Positions 37,080 to 45,679 of a stretch of DNA of 64,000 nucleotides are shown in pieces. Origin of the DNA: Corynebacterium urealyticum DSM 7109 (GTDB lineage: Bacteria > Actinomycetota > Actinomycetes > Mycobacteriales > Mycobacteriaceae); contig NC_010545.1 of assembly GCF_000069945.1 (NCBI RefSeq), positions 248,001 to 312,000 on the forward strand, written 5' to 3'. The notes beneath the pieces are model-generated. The model ran no database searches and had not been told where the DNA came from. It saw only the letters and a list, made by a program, of their open reading frames with translations. Each line of letters begins with the position of its first letter. The first letter of the stretch is position 1. The position numbers and the translations under genes were made by a program.

Positions 37080-38105
37080 ATGTCTGAATCCGCACAGAAT
37101 TCCCAGCTGCAGTTCAATATCCCCCGCCGCCCGCGCCGCCTGCGCACCAACCCGGTGATGCGCGATTTCACGGCGGAGACCAGCCTGAACCCGAGCCAGC
37201 TCGTCCTGCCGATGTTCGTTGCGGACGGCCTGACCGACGCGAAGCCGATCAGCTCCCTTCCTGGGGTTTATCAGCACACCACCGACTCTCTGTTACGCGC
37301 CGTCGAGGAAGCTGCGGAGGCGGGAGTGGGCTCCATCGACCTCTTCGGTGTTCCGCTGGACGAGGATAAGGACGCCACCGGCTCCGTGGGGGTGGACCCG
37401 GAGGGGATCCTGAACAAGAACCTCCGAGCTATCCGCAAGGAGTTCGGCAACGACATCCTCGTCATGGCTGATACCTGCCTCGATGAGTTCACCGACCACG
37501 GCCACTGCGGGGTGCAGGGCGAGGACGCCTTCGGCCATCAGATCGTGGACAACGACGCCACTCTGGAGCAGTATGCCGCCCTCGCGGTCGCCCAGGCGGA
37601 CGCCGGCGCCCACATCGTCAGCCCGTCCGGAATGATGGACGGCCAGGTCGCGGTTATCCGCGCGGCCCTGGACGCTTCCGGCCACGAGGACGTATCCATC
37701 ATGGCCTACTCCGCGAAGTACGCCTCCGCCTTCTACGGCCCGTTCCGTGAGGCCGTCGGCTCCAGCCTGACCGGCGACCGCCGCACCTATCAGCAGGACC
37801 CCCGCAACCGTCGGGAGTCCCTGCTGGAGACCCAGATGGACATCGACGAGGGCGCGGACATGGTGATGGTCAAGCCCGCGATGCCGTACCTGGACGTGCT
37901 GCGGGAGGTCGCGGACATGTCCCCGGTTCCGGTCGCCGCTTATCAGGTGTCCGGTGAATATGCGATGATCAGTGCAGCAGCCCAGAACGGTTGGATCGAT
38001 CTGGAGCCGGCGATCATGGAGTCCCTGACCGGGATTCGTCGCGCCGGTGCGGACATCATCCTGACCTATTGGGCGACGACCGCCGCGAAGATGCTGCGCG
38101 GCTAG
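37080..38105 (+). CDS. hemB: delta-aminolevulinic acid dehydratase (porphobilinogen synthase)
   Basis: This 341-residue enzyme joins two 5-aminolevulinates into porphobilinogen. The two Schiff-base Lys are Lys213 (YSAKYASAFYGPFR) and Lys265 (VMVKPAMPYLDV). The metal-site stretch reads DTCLDEFTDHGHCG, so Cys133, Asp135 and Cys143 take the places of the three zinc Cys of the E. coli enzyme. TACCAT (37067-37072) is 7 nt before the ATG at 37080, so an upstream in-frame GTG at 37047 is rejected. A terminator follows at 38115. Confidence 0.96.
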   Translation: MSESAQNSQLQFNIPRRPRRLRTNPVMRDFTAETSLNPSQLVLPMFVADGLTDAKPISSLPGVYQHTTDSLLRAVEEAAEAGVGSIDLFGVPLDEDKDATGSVGVDPEGILNKNLRAIRKEFGNDILVMADTCLDEFTDHGHCGVQGEDAFGHQIVDNDATLEQYAALAVAQADAGAHIVSPSGMMDGQVAVIRAALDASGHEDVSIMAYSAKYASAFYGPFREAVGSSLTGDRRTYQQDPRNRRESLLETQMDIDEGADMVMVKPAMPYLDVLREVADMSPVPVAAYQVSGEYAMISAAAQNGWIDLEPAIMESLTGIRRAGADIILTYWATTAAKMLRG

Positions 38106-38114
38106 CCGAAGGAT

Positions 38115-38150
38115 GTGCCGACAATTCCGCTGATTGTCGGCACGTATTTT
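38115..38150 (+). terminator. rho-independent terminator after hemB
   Basis: Perfect 11-bp stem (38115-38125 with 38133-38143), 7-nt loop, then GTATTTT. Confidence 0.75.
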
Positions 38151-38178
38151 CTCCCCACGACCCCTTGATCTGCGATTT

Positions 38179-39102
38179 ATGAGCAATTCTTCTTCTCCCA
38201 CTCCCTCCGGGCAGTCCCGTCCGCCGCGGCCGCGCGGCCAGCAGGGCCGGCAATGGGAGGCCAGCCCCGATAACGGGCACATCCCCGGCTACCCCAAGCC
38301 GGAGGACGGCGGCCCGGTCGGGCCCGGTTGGAACAACCCTCAGGGGCGGGGCAATCAGTGGCAGTCCGGCAATGGCTCGAAGAATCAGGGAAGCCCGAAC
38401 CCGGGCACGCCCCCGGAGCTGCCGAAGCCACCGAAGGTGGGGCGCCCGGATGGCCTGGCGCCGAGCCTCAAGGGGGCCCCGGAGAACGTCCGCCTGGGCG
38501 TGCGCGCCTGGCTGGCAGTCAGCGGCCTGCAGATCCTCTACGCCCTGGTGCAGTTCGCCGCGAACTTGAGCGACGACCGCGACCTGCGCCGCACCGTCAC
38601 CAAGACGATCGAGGATGGGGCCGGCGTCCCCGACGAGGTGAAGCAGAACGTCTCCATCGACACCCTCGTGCTGGGGACGAATGCCCTGACGACCGCTTGG
38701 CTCGTCGTCGCCGCCCTGATCTGCGCGTGGCTCACGCTGCGCGCCGGGCGCGGCGCGGTGTATTCCCGCATGTTCCTCAACGTCGGCTCGGTCTACCTCA
38801 TGCTCACCGCGGTGCTCATGAGCCTGTCCTCCGGGCCGCCGACGATGGCGGTGGGCTTCGTCCTGGCCCTTGGCGTGCTCAGCATCCTGGCCGGCGTGAC
38901 CGCGGGCGTGGGCATGTGGTTCATGTCCCGCCCCGGCAACGAGGAGTGGTTCGGCATCCCGAGCCGCGAAGAGGTCGAGCGCTATGCCGCGGAATATGAG
39001 CAGGCCCGCCGCGCGCGCGATAAGCACAAGGGCGGAAAGAAGTCTCTCCTCCCCTGGGGGAAGTCCCAGGATGAGAACGCTGATAGCGAAGATAAGGCCT
39101 AA
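38179..39102 (+). CDS. membrane protein with Pro/Gly-rich N-terminus
   Basis: This 307-residue protein begins with about 95 residues of Pro/Gly/Asn-rich disordered sequence (SNSSSPTPSGQSRPPRPRGQ), then LGVRAWLAVSGLQILYALVQF and three further hydrophobic helices up to about residue 255. The C-terminus is Lys/Glu-rich. No family is recognised. It is only 9 nt upstream of the degenerate P-type ATPase gene and is probably co-transcribed with it, so the two may work together. The start region has no clear ribosome binding site. Confidence 0.65.
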   Translation: MSNSSSPTPSGQSRPPRPRGQQGRQWEASPDNGHIPGYPKPEDGGPVGPGWNNPQGRGNQWQSGNGSKNQGSPNPGTPPELPKPPKVGRPDGLAPSLKGAPENVRLGVRAWLAVSGLQILYALVQFAANLSDDRDLRRTVTKTIEDGAGVPDEVKQNVSIDTLVLGTNALTTAWLVVAALICAWLTLRAGRGAVYSRMFLNVGSVYLMLTAVLMSLSSGPPTMAVGFVLALGVLSILAGVTAGVGMWFMSRPGNEEWFGIPSREEVERYAAEYEQARRARDKHKGGKKSLLPWGKSQDENADSEDKA

Positions 39103-39111
39103 GCTGAGCCG

Positions 39112-41919
39112 ATGGCTGGAAAATTCTCCACACCTCAACCCGGGCGGGGCGACGACATCCAGGAACTCGACCTGGCGATCGCGCAGGCCCGCAGCGCGGC
39201 CGAAGCGGCCGGCGTGGACGTCGAAAATTTCGACGCCGAAGAACACAGTGACGTGCTCAGCACGGGCAACGGGCTGACGTCCTACGCCTTCCACCTGGAA
39301 AACCTGGAGTCGGCGGCGCAGGCCACCTCCCTGGAATACGAACTCAACGCCATCGACGGGGTCGAGGCAGTGGTGGTGTACTCCGCCAACATGGTGTGGA
39401 TCTCCGCGCTGGATAGCGTTCGGCCCGACGAGGTGCAGCGCCACCTCGAGGATGCCGGGATCCGTGGCCACCTCACCGCCTCCTCGCTGCGCCGCCGCGC
39501 CACGCGCCTGACGAAGCAGGACCCCCGCATCCGCTCCCGCCGCGAATCTGCCCGCGAGCGCGCCATCATGGCCGCCCGGCGCCGCAAGCAGGGTACGGGG
39601 GCACGCCGCCGTGGGGAGGCCCGCGCCGGTGAAGTGCTGCACACCGCCCGCGAGCTGGTGACCGCCTGGCGACTCATCATCGCGGTCGTCTTCGGCCTGC
39701 CCGTCGTGGCGATGCAGATGATCCCCTCCCTGCAGTTCGACTGGTGGCAGTGGGTGTGCCTGGCGCTGTCCACGGTCGTGGTTGGCTGGTCAGCCTGGCC
39801 TTTCCACCGCGCGATGGTCGCCGGTGTGCGCCGCAGCATGTCCGCCCTCGACGGGGCAAGCAGCCTGGCGATCCTGCTGGCCTACGGCTTCTCCGTGCTC
39901 TCCCTGATCACGACCTCCGCCTCCGACCCGACGTGGCGAGCCAACACCGTGTGGCTGGCCCGCACCTGGTCCGATCCGAGTTTCGAGGGTGCGATCTTTT
40001 TCGACGTCGCGTGTGGCGTGACGATCCTGCTGCTTTTTGGTCGCCTGCTGTCCCGGCGGAACCAGATCCGGACCCGGGCCGTGTTGGCGGTGCTGCAACC
40101 GCCGAAGAACGAGCCGATCACCGTCATTCGGAAGAACAAGTCGAAGAAGAAGGTCATCTCCACCGCGGAGATCAGGCGCGGCGACGACGTCCTGCTGGAA
40201 ACGGATATGACGTGCCCGGTGGACGGTGAGATCATCAGCGGCCGCGGGGTCGTGGACATGGGGCCGGTCGGGGGAGTGGACCGCAAGAAGGAGCTCACGG
40301 TCGGCGACCGGATTTACGCCGGGGCAACGAATCACGGGCAAACACTCAAGGTGCGCACCTCCGCCACTGGCTCGCACACCCGCCTGGCCGCGATGGGGCG
40401 CTGGTTCAACCATGCCGCGCAGGACGAGAACCGGATGGCCCAGATCACCAACCGCTCGGCCAGCCTGCTGGTGCCGTGGGCCTTCGCCATCGCGGTGGTG
40501 AACTTCTGCATGTGGTTGATCTTCAACGGCTCCCTGGACGCCGCTGTGGCGACCAGCCTTTCTGTCCTCGCTGCGGTGGGGCCGGTGGCGCTGGCCCTCT
40601 CCGCGCCCCTGGCTCTGCGCCTAGGGCTCGCACGAGCGGCGAATTACGGCATGCTGCTGCGCGATAGCGCGACGATCCACCGACTCTCCGGCGTGGATTC
40701 GATCATTTTCAACCGGCTGGGAACGCTCACCCGGGCACCGATGAACGTGGTGAACGTGACGGCCGCACACGGAGAGCACCCGGAGCTGGTGCTGCGAGTC
40801 GCGGCGTCGTTGATGATGGAGTCCGATCACGCGGTCTCCAAGGCGATCGTCCGCGCGGACCGCGAGACCCGCGACGCGAACTCCGGCTTCGACACCATCC
40901 CCGTGTGGCTGGAAACCGGCGAGGTGAAGGTCAACGCGGAGGGCACGTTCGTGGGCTCTATCGACGTCCCGGTCCCGCCGAAGGGGAAGAACTTTAAGGA
41001 CGTGGTGCGCCGCGACCGGCACGAGCTGCCGGCGTCCCCGGACCTGACGGATGACGAGAACGTCCGTCGCGTCACCGCCCGGGTCTGGCGACCAAAGGAC
41101 CTGGGCGAGGTGCGCGACCCGCACCTGGCCTCCGCGGCGCTGTCCGGTGGCAGCCCCGTCGTCGTGTCCTGGAAGGGTAAGGACCGCGGCGTGATCAACG
41201 TCGCCGATGCCTTTAAGGACGACGCCGCCCTCGCGATCGAGGAGCTGGAGTCGATGGGCGTGGAGACGCTGATGATGTCCCGCGACATGTACCCGGTGGC
41301 CCGCCACCTGGCGGATTCCATCGGGGCGTCTACGGTGCTGGCCGGCGTGGTGCCGGGCAAGAAGGCCAAGGCCGTGCGCGGCGTGCATGCCCGCGGGCAC
41401 CGGGTAGCGATGGTGGGCGATCAGGATTCGATCGGCGCGCTGCGGGTGGCGGATGTCGGCATCCTCATGGGGTCCCCGAGCCGCACGGACGCCGATAGTG
41501 CGGACGTGGTCCTGCTTCGGGACGACGTCATGGCGATCCCCACCCTGATTAACTTCGTCCGCCACGTGCGCAATACCGTGGACTGGAATGTGTGGCTGGC
41601 CTGGGCGTATAACGCCATCGCGATCACCCTGGCGGTGGCGGGCGTGATGAACCCGATGGCCGCCACGGTGGTGATGCTGCTGAGCTCCACCGTCATCGAG
41701 TGGCGCAGCTCCCGCATCCTGCGGCACAACTACAACGCCGCCACGATGCGGCATACGCACACCTGGCAGGGCTGGGTCGAGCGGCTGCGCAGCCGCCGGG
41801 AGCGCCGCCGTCGCGCGGAGCAGCGGGAGCAGTTCGTGGAGAGCGCGCGCCTGAATGCCACGGAGGATGGCCGGGAGCTGCAGGAGCACATCACCGGTCC
41901 CGGCGTCGCCGGCCGCTAG
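39112..41919 (+). CDS. degenerate (pseudo) P-type ATPase homologue in the heme cluster
   Basis: This 935-residue protein has P1B-ATPase architecture: an HMA-like N-terminal domain (about 50-135) without CxxC, a basic linker, membrane helices, an A-domain, helices carrying the usual CPC position, then P- and N-domains. Catalytic signatures are lost. The phosphorylation motif reads FNRLGTLT, with Asn534 for the essential Asp. TGES is GGVD (387-390), CPC is GPV (490-492), the HP pair is His573-Ala574, TGD is SRD and GDGxND is GDQDS (769-773). The frame is intact and codon use normal, so it is not a decaying pseudogene. It should not pump by the usual cycle. A heme- or metal-related binding, sensing or scaffold role is inference. 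Confidence 0.8.
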   Translation: MAGKFSTPQPGRGDDIQELDLAIAQARSAAEAAGVDVENFDAEEHSDVLSTGNGLTSYAFHLENLESAAQATSLEYELNAIDGVEAVVVYSANMVWISALDSVRPDEVQRHLEDAGIRGHLTASSLRRRATRLTKQDPRIRSRRESARERAIMAARRRKQGTGARRRGEARAGEVLHTARELVTAWRLIIAVVFGLPVVAMQMIPSLQFDWWQWVCLALSTVVVGWSAWPFHRAMVAGVRRSMSALDGASSLAILLAYGFSVLSLITTSASDPTWRANTVWLARTWSDPSFEGAIFFDVACGVTILLLFGRLLSRRNQIRTRAVLAVLQPPKNEPITVIRKNKSKKKVISTAEIRRGDDVLLETDMTCPVDGEIISGRGVVDMGPVGGVDRKKELTVGDRIYAGATNHGQTLKVRTSATGSHTRLAAMGRWFNHAAQDENRMAQITNRSASLLVPWAFAIAVVNFCMWLIFNGSLDAAVATSLSVLAAVGPVALALSAPLALRLGLARAANYGMLLRDSATIHRLSGVDSIIFNRLGTLTRAPMNVVNVTAAHGEHPELVLRVAASLMMESDHAVSKAIVRADRETRDANSGFDTIPVWLETGEVKVNAEGTFVGSIDVPVPPKGKNFKDVVRRDRHELPASPDLTDDENVRRVTARVWRPKDLGEVRDPHLASAALSGGSPVVVSWKGKDRGVINVADAFKDDAALAIEELESMGVETLMMSRDMYPVARHLADSIGASTVLAGVVPGKKAKAVRGVHARGHRVAMVGDQDSIGALRVADVGILMGSPSRTDADSADVVLLRDDVMAIPTLINFVRHVRNTVDWNVWLAWAYNAIAITLAVAGVMNPMAATVVMLLSSTVIEWRSSRILRHNYNAATMRHTHTWQGWVERLRSRRERRRRAEQREQFVESARLNATEDGRELQEHITGPGVAGR

Positions 41920-42098
41920 GGGTCGAGATATTCGCGCGCCGAGGTGAACAGCCACGCCCGGCGCAGTCGGCTTGCTAGGCCAGAGGCCTGCTGGCCAGGC
42001 GGGCCCACGGGCCGGCAGGGGTGTCCGGGGCCATCGGTAGGATGAGAGCGTAGTGCATGAAACCCACGAGGATCTTTAAAGAAAGGGCGATGTAGGCG

Positions 42099-43442
42099 AT
42101 GGCTTCGACCAACACCAACGTCAACGCGGCAGCCGAGGAGCGCCACCACGAGAGCGCGGCGGCGATGGAGCGGGCACGCCGCTTCATCCCAGGGGGTGTG
42201 AACTCCCCGGTGCGCGCCTTCGGCTCTGTCGGCGGGACCTCCCCGTTCATCACCTCCGCCTCCGGCTCCCAGCTGCAGGATGCCGATGGCCTCAGCTACG
42301 TGGACCTGGTGTGCTCCTGGGGGCCGATGATCCACGGGCACGCCCACCCGGAGATCGTCGAGGCCGTGAAGTCGACCGCCTCCCGCGGCCTGTCCTTCGG
42401 CGCCCCGACCTCCCTGGAGGTCGACCTGGCTGAGGAGATCGTCAACCGCACGAGCGTGGAGAAGGTCCGCCTGGTCAACTCCGGCACCGAGGCCACCATG
42501 TCCGCCGTGCGCCTGGCCCGTGGCTTCACCGGTCGCGACAAGATCCTGAAGTTCGAGGGCTGCTACCACGGCCACGTGGACTCCCTGCTCGTCGCCGCCG
42601 GCTCTGGCGTGGCCACCTTCGGCCTGCCGGACTCCCCGGGCATCACCAAAGCCGCCGCCAGCGACACCGTCGTGGTGCCGTACCGCGACATCGAGGCCGT
42701 CAAGAAGGCATTTGCGGAGAACGAGGGCCAGATCGCCGCCATCATCACCGAGGCCACCCCGGGCAACATGGGCACCGTTTCCTCCATCACCGCGGACGGC
42801 ACCAGCTTCAACGCCCAGCTCAAGGAGATTGCGCACGCCAACGGCGCGCTGCTCATCGTCGACGAGGTCATGACCGGCTTCCGCGTGGGCTACCAGGGCT
42901 GGTTCGGCAAGGACGGCGTGGCCGGCGACCTCACGACCTTCGGCAAGGTCGTCTCCGGTGGCCTGCCTGCCGCGGCCTTCGGCGGCCGTGCCGACATCAT
43001 GGACCACCTGGCCCCGGTCGGCCCGGTGTACCAGGCCGGCACCCTCTCCGGTAACCCGGTCGCGATGGCCAGCGGGCTGGCGTCGTTGAAGCTGGCGGAC
43101 GAGGACGCCTACCGCACCCTGGACGCCAACGCTGAGCGCCTGATCGGCCTGATCACCGAAGCACTGAACCGCGAATCCGTGGAGCACCATATCCAGCGTG
43201 CCGGGACGATGTTCTCCGTGCGCTTCGCAGACGGCGAAGGCACCAACTTCGGGGAGATGAAGGCCGCGGACACCTTCCGCTACCCGGCCTTCTTCCACGA
43301 GCTGCTGGACAACGGCATCTTCGCCCCGCCGAGCGTATTCGAGACCTGGTTCGTCTCCACCGCGCTGACGGACGCGGACTTCGAGCGTTTCGAGGCCGCC
43401 CTCGTGCCAGCAGCGAAGGCCGCCGCAGCCGCGGAGGCTTAG
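42099..43442 (+). CDS. hemL: glutamate-1-semialdehyde 2,1-aminomutase
   Basis: This 447-residue PLP enzyme makes 5-aminolevulinate from glutamate-1-semialdehyde, the step after Hem[14 protein letters not shown] is at the N-terminus, then [30 protein letters not shown], the PLP Lys in [12 protein letters not shown] and [20 protein letters not shown] (42038-42043) is a likely -10, giving a leader of about 50 nt, with AGAAAGGG before the ATG. hemE and hemY, which I recall just upstream in C. glutamicum, are absent here. Confidence 0.97.
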   Translation: MASTNTNVNAAAEERHHESAAAMERARRFIPGGVNSPVRAFGSVGGTSPFITSASGSQLQDADGLSYVDLVCSWGPMIHGHAHPEIVEAVKSTASRGLSFGAPTSLEVDLAEEIVNRTSVEKVRLVNSGTEATMSAVRLARGFTGRDKILKFEGCYHGHVDSLLVAAGSGVATFGLPDSPGITKAAASDTVVVPYRDIEAVKKAFAENEGQIAAIITEATPGNMGTVSSITADGTSFNAQLKEIAHANGALLIVDEVMTGFRVGYQGWFGKDGVAGDLTTFGKVVSGGLPAAAFGGRADIMDHLAPVGPVYQAGTLSGNPVAMASGLASLKLADEDAYRTLDANAERLIGLITEALNRESVEHHIQRAGTMFSVRFADGEGTNFGEMKAADTFRYPAFFHELLDNGIFAPPSVFETWFVSTALTDADFERFEAALVPAAKAAAAAEA

Positions 43443-43476
43443 GCACAAGCGGGGTCGGGCGGTAAGGTCGACAAGC

Positions 43477-44082
43477 ATGACAACCATCGTGCACTTGGTT
43501 CGCCACGGCGAGGTTCACAACCCGGATCGGATCCTCTACGGACGCCTGCCCGGCTACCGGCTCTCCGCCCGCGGCGAGAACATGGCTCACGCCACGGCCG
43601 CCGACCTGGCCGACCACCACGTCACCCACCTGGTGGCTTCCCCGCTGCAGCGCGCGCAGGAGACGGCCCGGCCCTTCGCCGAGAAACTCGGCCTGGAGAT
43701 CCAGACCGATGAGCGGGTCATCGAGGCGGGCAACGACCTCGAAGGCCTGCACATCAAGGGGGTGCGCTCCGCGCTGTGGAACCCCAAGCGCTGGCACATG
43801 CTGCGCCACCCGGCCGAGCCGAGCTGGGGTGAGCCCTATTCCGAGATCCGCGACCGCATGTGGGAGGCCGTGGAATCAGCCCGCGCTGCCGCCCGCGGCT
43901 CCGAGGCCGTGATCGTGAGCCACCAGCTGCCGATCGTGATGATCCAGCGGGACGTGCGCGGCCAGAAGCTGGCCCACAACCCGGCTGCCCGCCAGTGCAA
44001 CCTCGCCAGCGTGACTTCCCTGATCTTCGAGGGCAAGGAGCTGGTGGACATGATCTACTCCGAGCCCGCAGCCGATATTTAA
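43477..44082 (+). CDS. histidine phosphatase family protein (phosphoglycerate mutase-like)
   Basis: This 201-residue protein has HLVRHGEVHNP with the phospho-His, SPLQRAQETA, and IVSHQLPIVMIQRDV with the second His. The family includes broad phosphatases and phosphoglycerate mutase-like enzymes; the substrate is unknown. It stands between hemL and the thiol-disulfide gene resA, as in Mycobacterium and Corynebacterium. TAAGGT (43463-43468) is 8 nt before the ATG, leaderless-looking. Confidence 0.88.
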   Translation: MTTIVHLVRHGEVHNPDRILYGRLPGYRLSARGENMAHATAADLADHHVTHLVASPLQRAQETARPFAEKLGLEIQTDERVIEAGNDLEGLHIKGVRSALWNPKRWHMLRHPAEPSWGEPYSEIRDRMWEAVESARAAARGSEAVIVSHQLPIVMIQRDVRGQKLAHNPAARQCNLASVTSLIFEGKELVDMIYSEPAADI

Positions 44083-44128
44083 CGGGTCGCAACCCGAGCT
44101 AATAGCAACAGAAAGGTAGGCCAAGCCC

Positions 44129-44809
44129 ATGTCGCGACGAGGCGCCCATCTGAGGAGCACCCGTCCCAACCTCCGCTCGCGCAGCCGCGCCGCGCTGGCC
44201 GCGCTGCTCACCGCCGCCGTCTCCATCGGCGGGCTTACTGCCTGCGGGGAGGCCGCTACCGGCGACGATGCCGTCGCGGTCGGTGGCACCTTCGAGTTCG
44301 TCTCCCCAGGCGGGCAGACCTCCATCAGCTACCCGCAGGAGGAGCGTAAGGAAGTCGCCAACCTCACCGGCGAGTCCCTCATGGAGGAAGGTGAGCAGAT
44401 CAACCTGGAGGACTACGCCGGCAAGGCCGTCGTCCTGAATACGTGGGGCCAGTGGTGCGGGCCGTGCCGCTCCGAGGCGGATGACCTGGAGCGCGTCCAC
44501 GAGAAGCTGGAAAAGCGCGGCGACGGCACCGTCTTGGGCATCAACGTCCGCGACCCGTCGCGGGAGAAGCCGAAGAACTTCGTGCGCACCTACGGCATCA
44601 CCTACCCCTCCATCTACGACCCACCGTTCAAGTCCGCGCTGCGGCTGGGTGGTATCCCGGCGTCCGTCGTCCCGACGACGATCGTGCTGGATAAGCAGCA
44701 CCGTCCGGCCCACATCTTCCTCAAGGAAATCACCGACGATGAACTGTGGAAGGTTCTGGAGCCCATCCTCAACGAGGATGACGGAGCCGCAGCTGGGGAG
44801 GGAGCTTAA
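44129..44809 (+). CDS. resA: thiol-disulfide oxidoreductase, lipoprotein (ResA/TlpA-like)
   Basis: This 226-residue protein has a lipoprotein signal: basic N-terminus, hydrophobic core and lipobox LTAC with the Cys at about residue 39. A thioredoxin-like domain follows with the active site WCGPC and the cis-Pro in GIPASVVPTTIVLD. It should sit outside the membrane and reduce apocytochrome c thiols before heme attachment. GAAAGG precedes the ATG. The ccdA start codon follows the stop directly. Confidence 0.9.
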   Translation: MSRRGAHLRSTRPNLRSRSRAALAALLTAAVSIGGLTACGEAATGDDAVAVGGTFEFVSPGGQTSISYPQEERKEVANLTGESLMEEGEQINLEDYAGKAVVLNTWGQWCGPCRSEADDLERVHEKLEKRGDGTVLGINVRDPSREKPKNFVRTYGITYPSIYDPPFKSALRLGGIPASVVPTTIVLDKQHRPAHIFLKEITDDELWKVLEPILNEDDGAAAGEGA

Positions 44810-45634
44810 GTGCTGAGCCCGGAGCAGGCTGTGTTCACCCTGGCTGCGGGGGACATCGGTCAGCGTTTCGCGGATACGGTCTCCGCCGGTCCGCTGGTTC
44901 TCGCGCTGCTGGCGGCAGCGCTGGCAGGCCTGGTCTCCTTCGCATCGCCGTGCGTGATCCCGCTGGTGCCGGGCTATATCTCTTATCTCGCGGGCGTGGC
45001 CGGCGCTGATACCGAGTTCACCGAGCAGGGAACGAAGGTCGCGAATAAGAAGGGGCGAGTGGGCGCTGCGGCGCTGCTGTTCGTCGCCGGTTTCACAGTG
45101 ATCTTCCTGCTCGCCACGGTCACGGTCTTCGGCCTGATCAGCACCCTGATGATCAACCAACAGCTGCTGATGCGCATCGGCGGCGCGGTGACGATCCTCA
45201 TGGGGGTGGTCTTCATGGGTTTCATCACCCCGCTGCAGGCCGACACCCGGATGGCGCCGAAGCGCTGGACGACCCTGGCAGGAGCCCCGCTGCTCGGCGG
45301 GATCTTCGCCTTGGGTTGGACGCCCTGCCTGGGCCCGACGCTCGCGGCGATCATCTCCGTCTCCGCGGGAACCGAGGGCACGACCGCCGCGCGCGGGGTG
45401 CTGCTGATCATCGCCTACTGCATCGGCTTGGGTTTGCCGTTCATCCTTTTGGCCTTGGGTTCGCGCCGGGCGCTGGCAGGCGTTGGCTTCCTGCGCCGCC
45501 ATTCCCGCAGCATCCAGGTAGCCGGCGGCATCCTCCTGGTGATTGTTGGAATTTTGCTGCTCACCGGGCAGTGGGCAATATTTGTGGAGTGGATCCGGGA
45601 CGCGTTCATCAGTGATACAACGTTGCCGATCTAA
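44810..45634 (+). CDS. ccdA: cytochrome c biogenesis protein CcdA
   Basis: This 274-residue polytopic membrane protein has about six helices. The two redox Cys are in FASPCVIPLVPGY and GWTPCLGPTL. It carries reducing equivalents from cytoplasmic thioredoxin to ResA. The GTG at 44810 is immediately after the resA stop, so the two are coupled. Confidence 0.93.
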   Translation: MLSPEQAVFTLAAGDIGQRFADTVSAGPLVLALLAAALAGLVSFASPCVIPLVPGYISYLAGVAGADTEFTEQGTKVANKKGRVGAAALLFVAGFTVIFLLATVTVFGLISTLMINQQLLMRIGGAVTILMGVVFMGFITPLQADTRMAPKRWTTLAGAPLLGGIFALGWTPCLGPTLAAIISVSAGTEGTTAARGVLLIIAYCIGLGLPFILLALGSRRALAGVGFLRRHSRSIQVAGGILLVIVGILLLTGQWAIFVEWIRDAFISDTTLPI

Positions 45635-45679
45635 CGGGTGAGTAGAGCGTGTGTGGGAAGAACGTGAAAGGGCATTCTC

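Noticed and set aside
41916..43487. 523-codon minus-strand frame over hemL
   Set aside because: Antisense to hemL with no recognisable domain.
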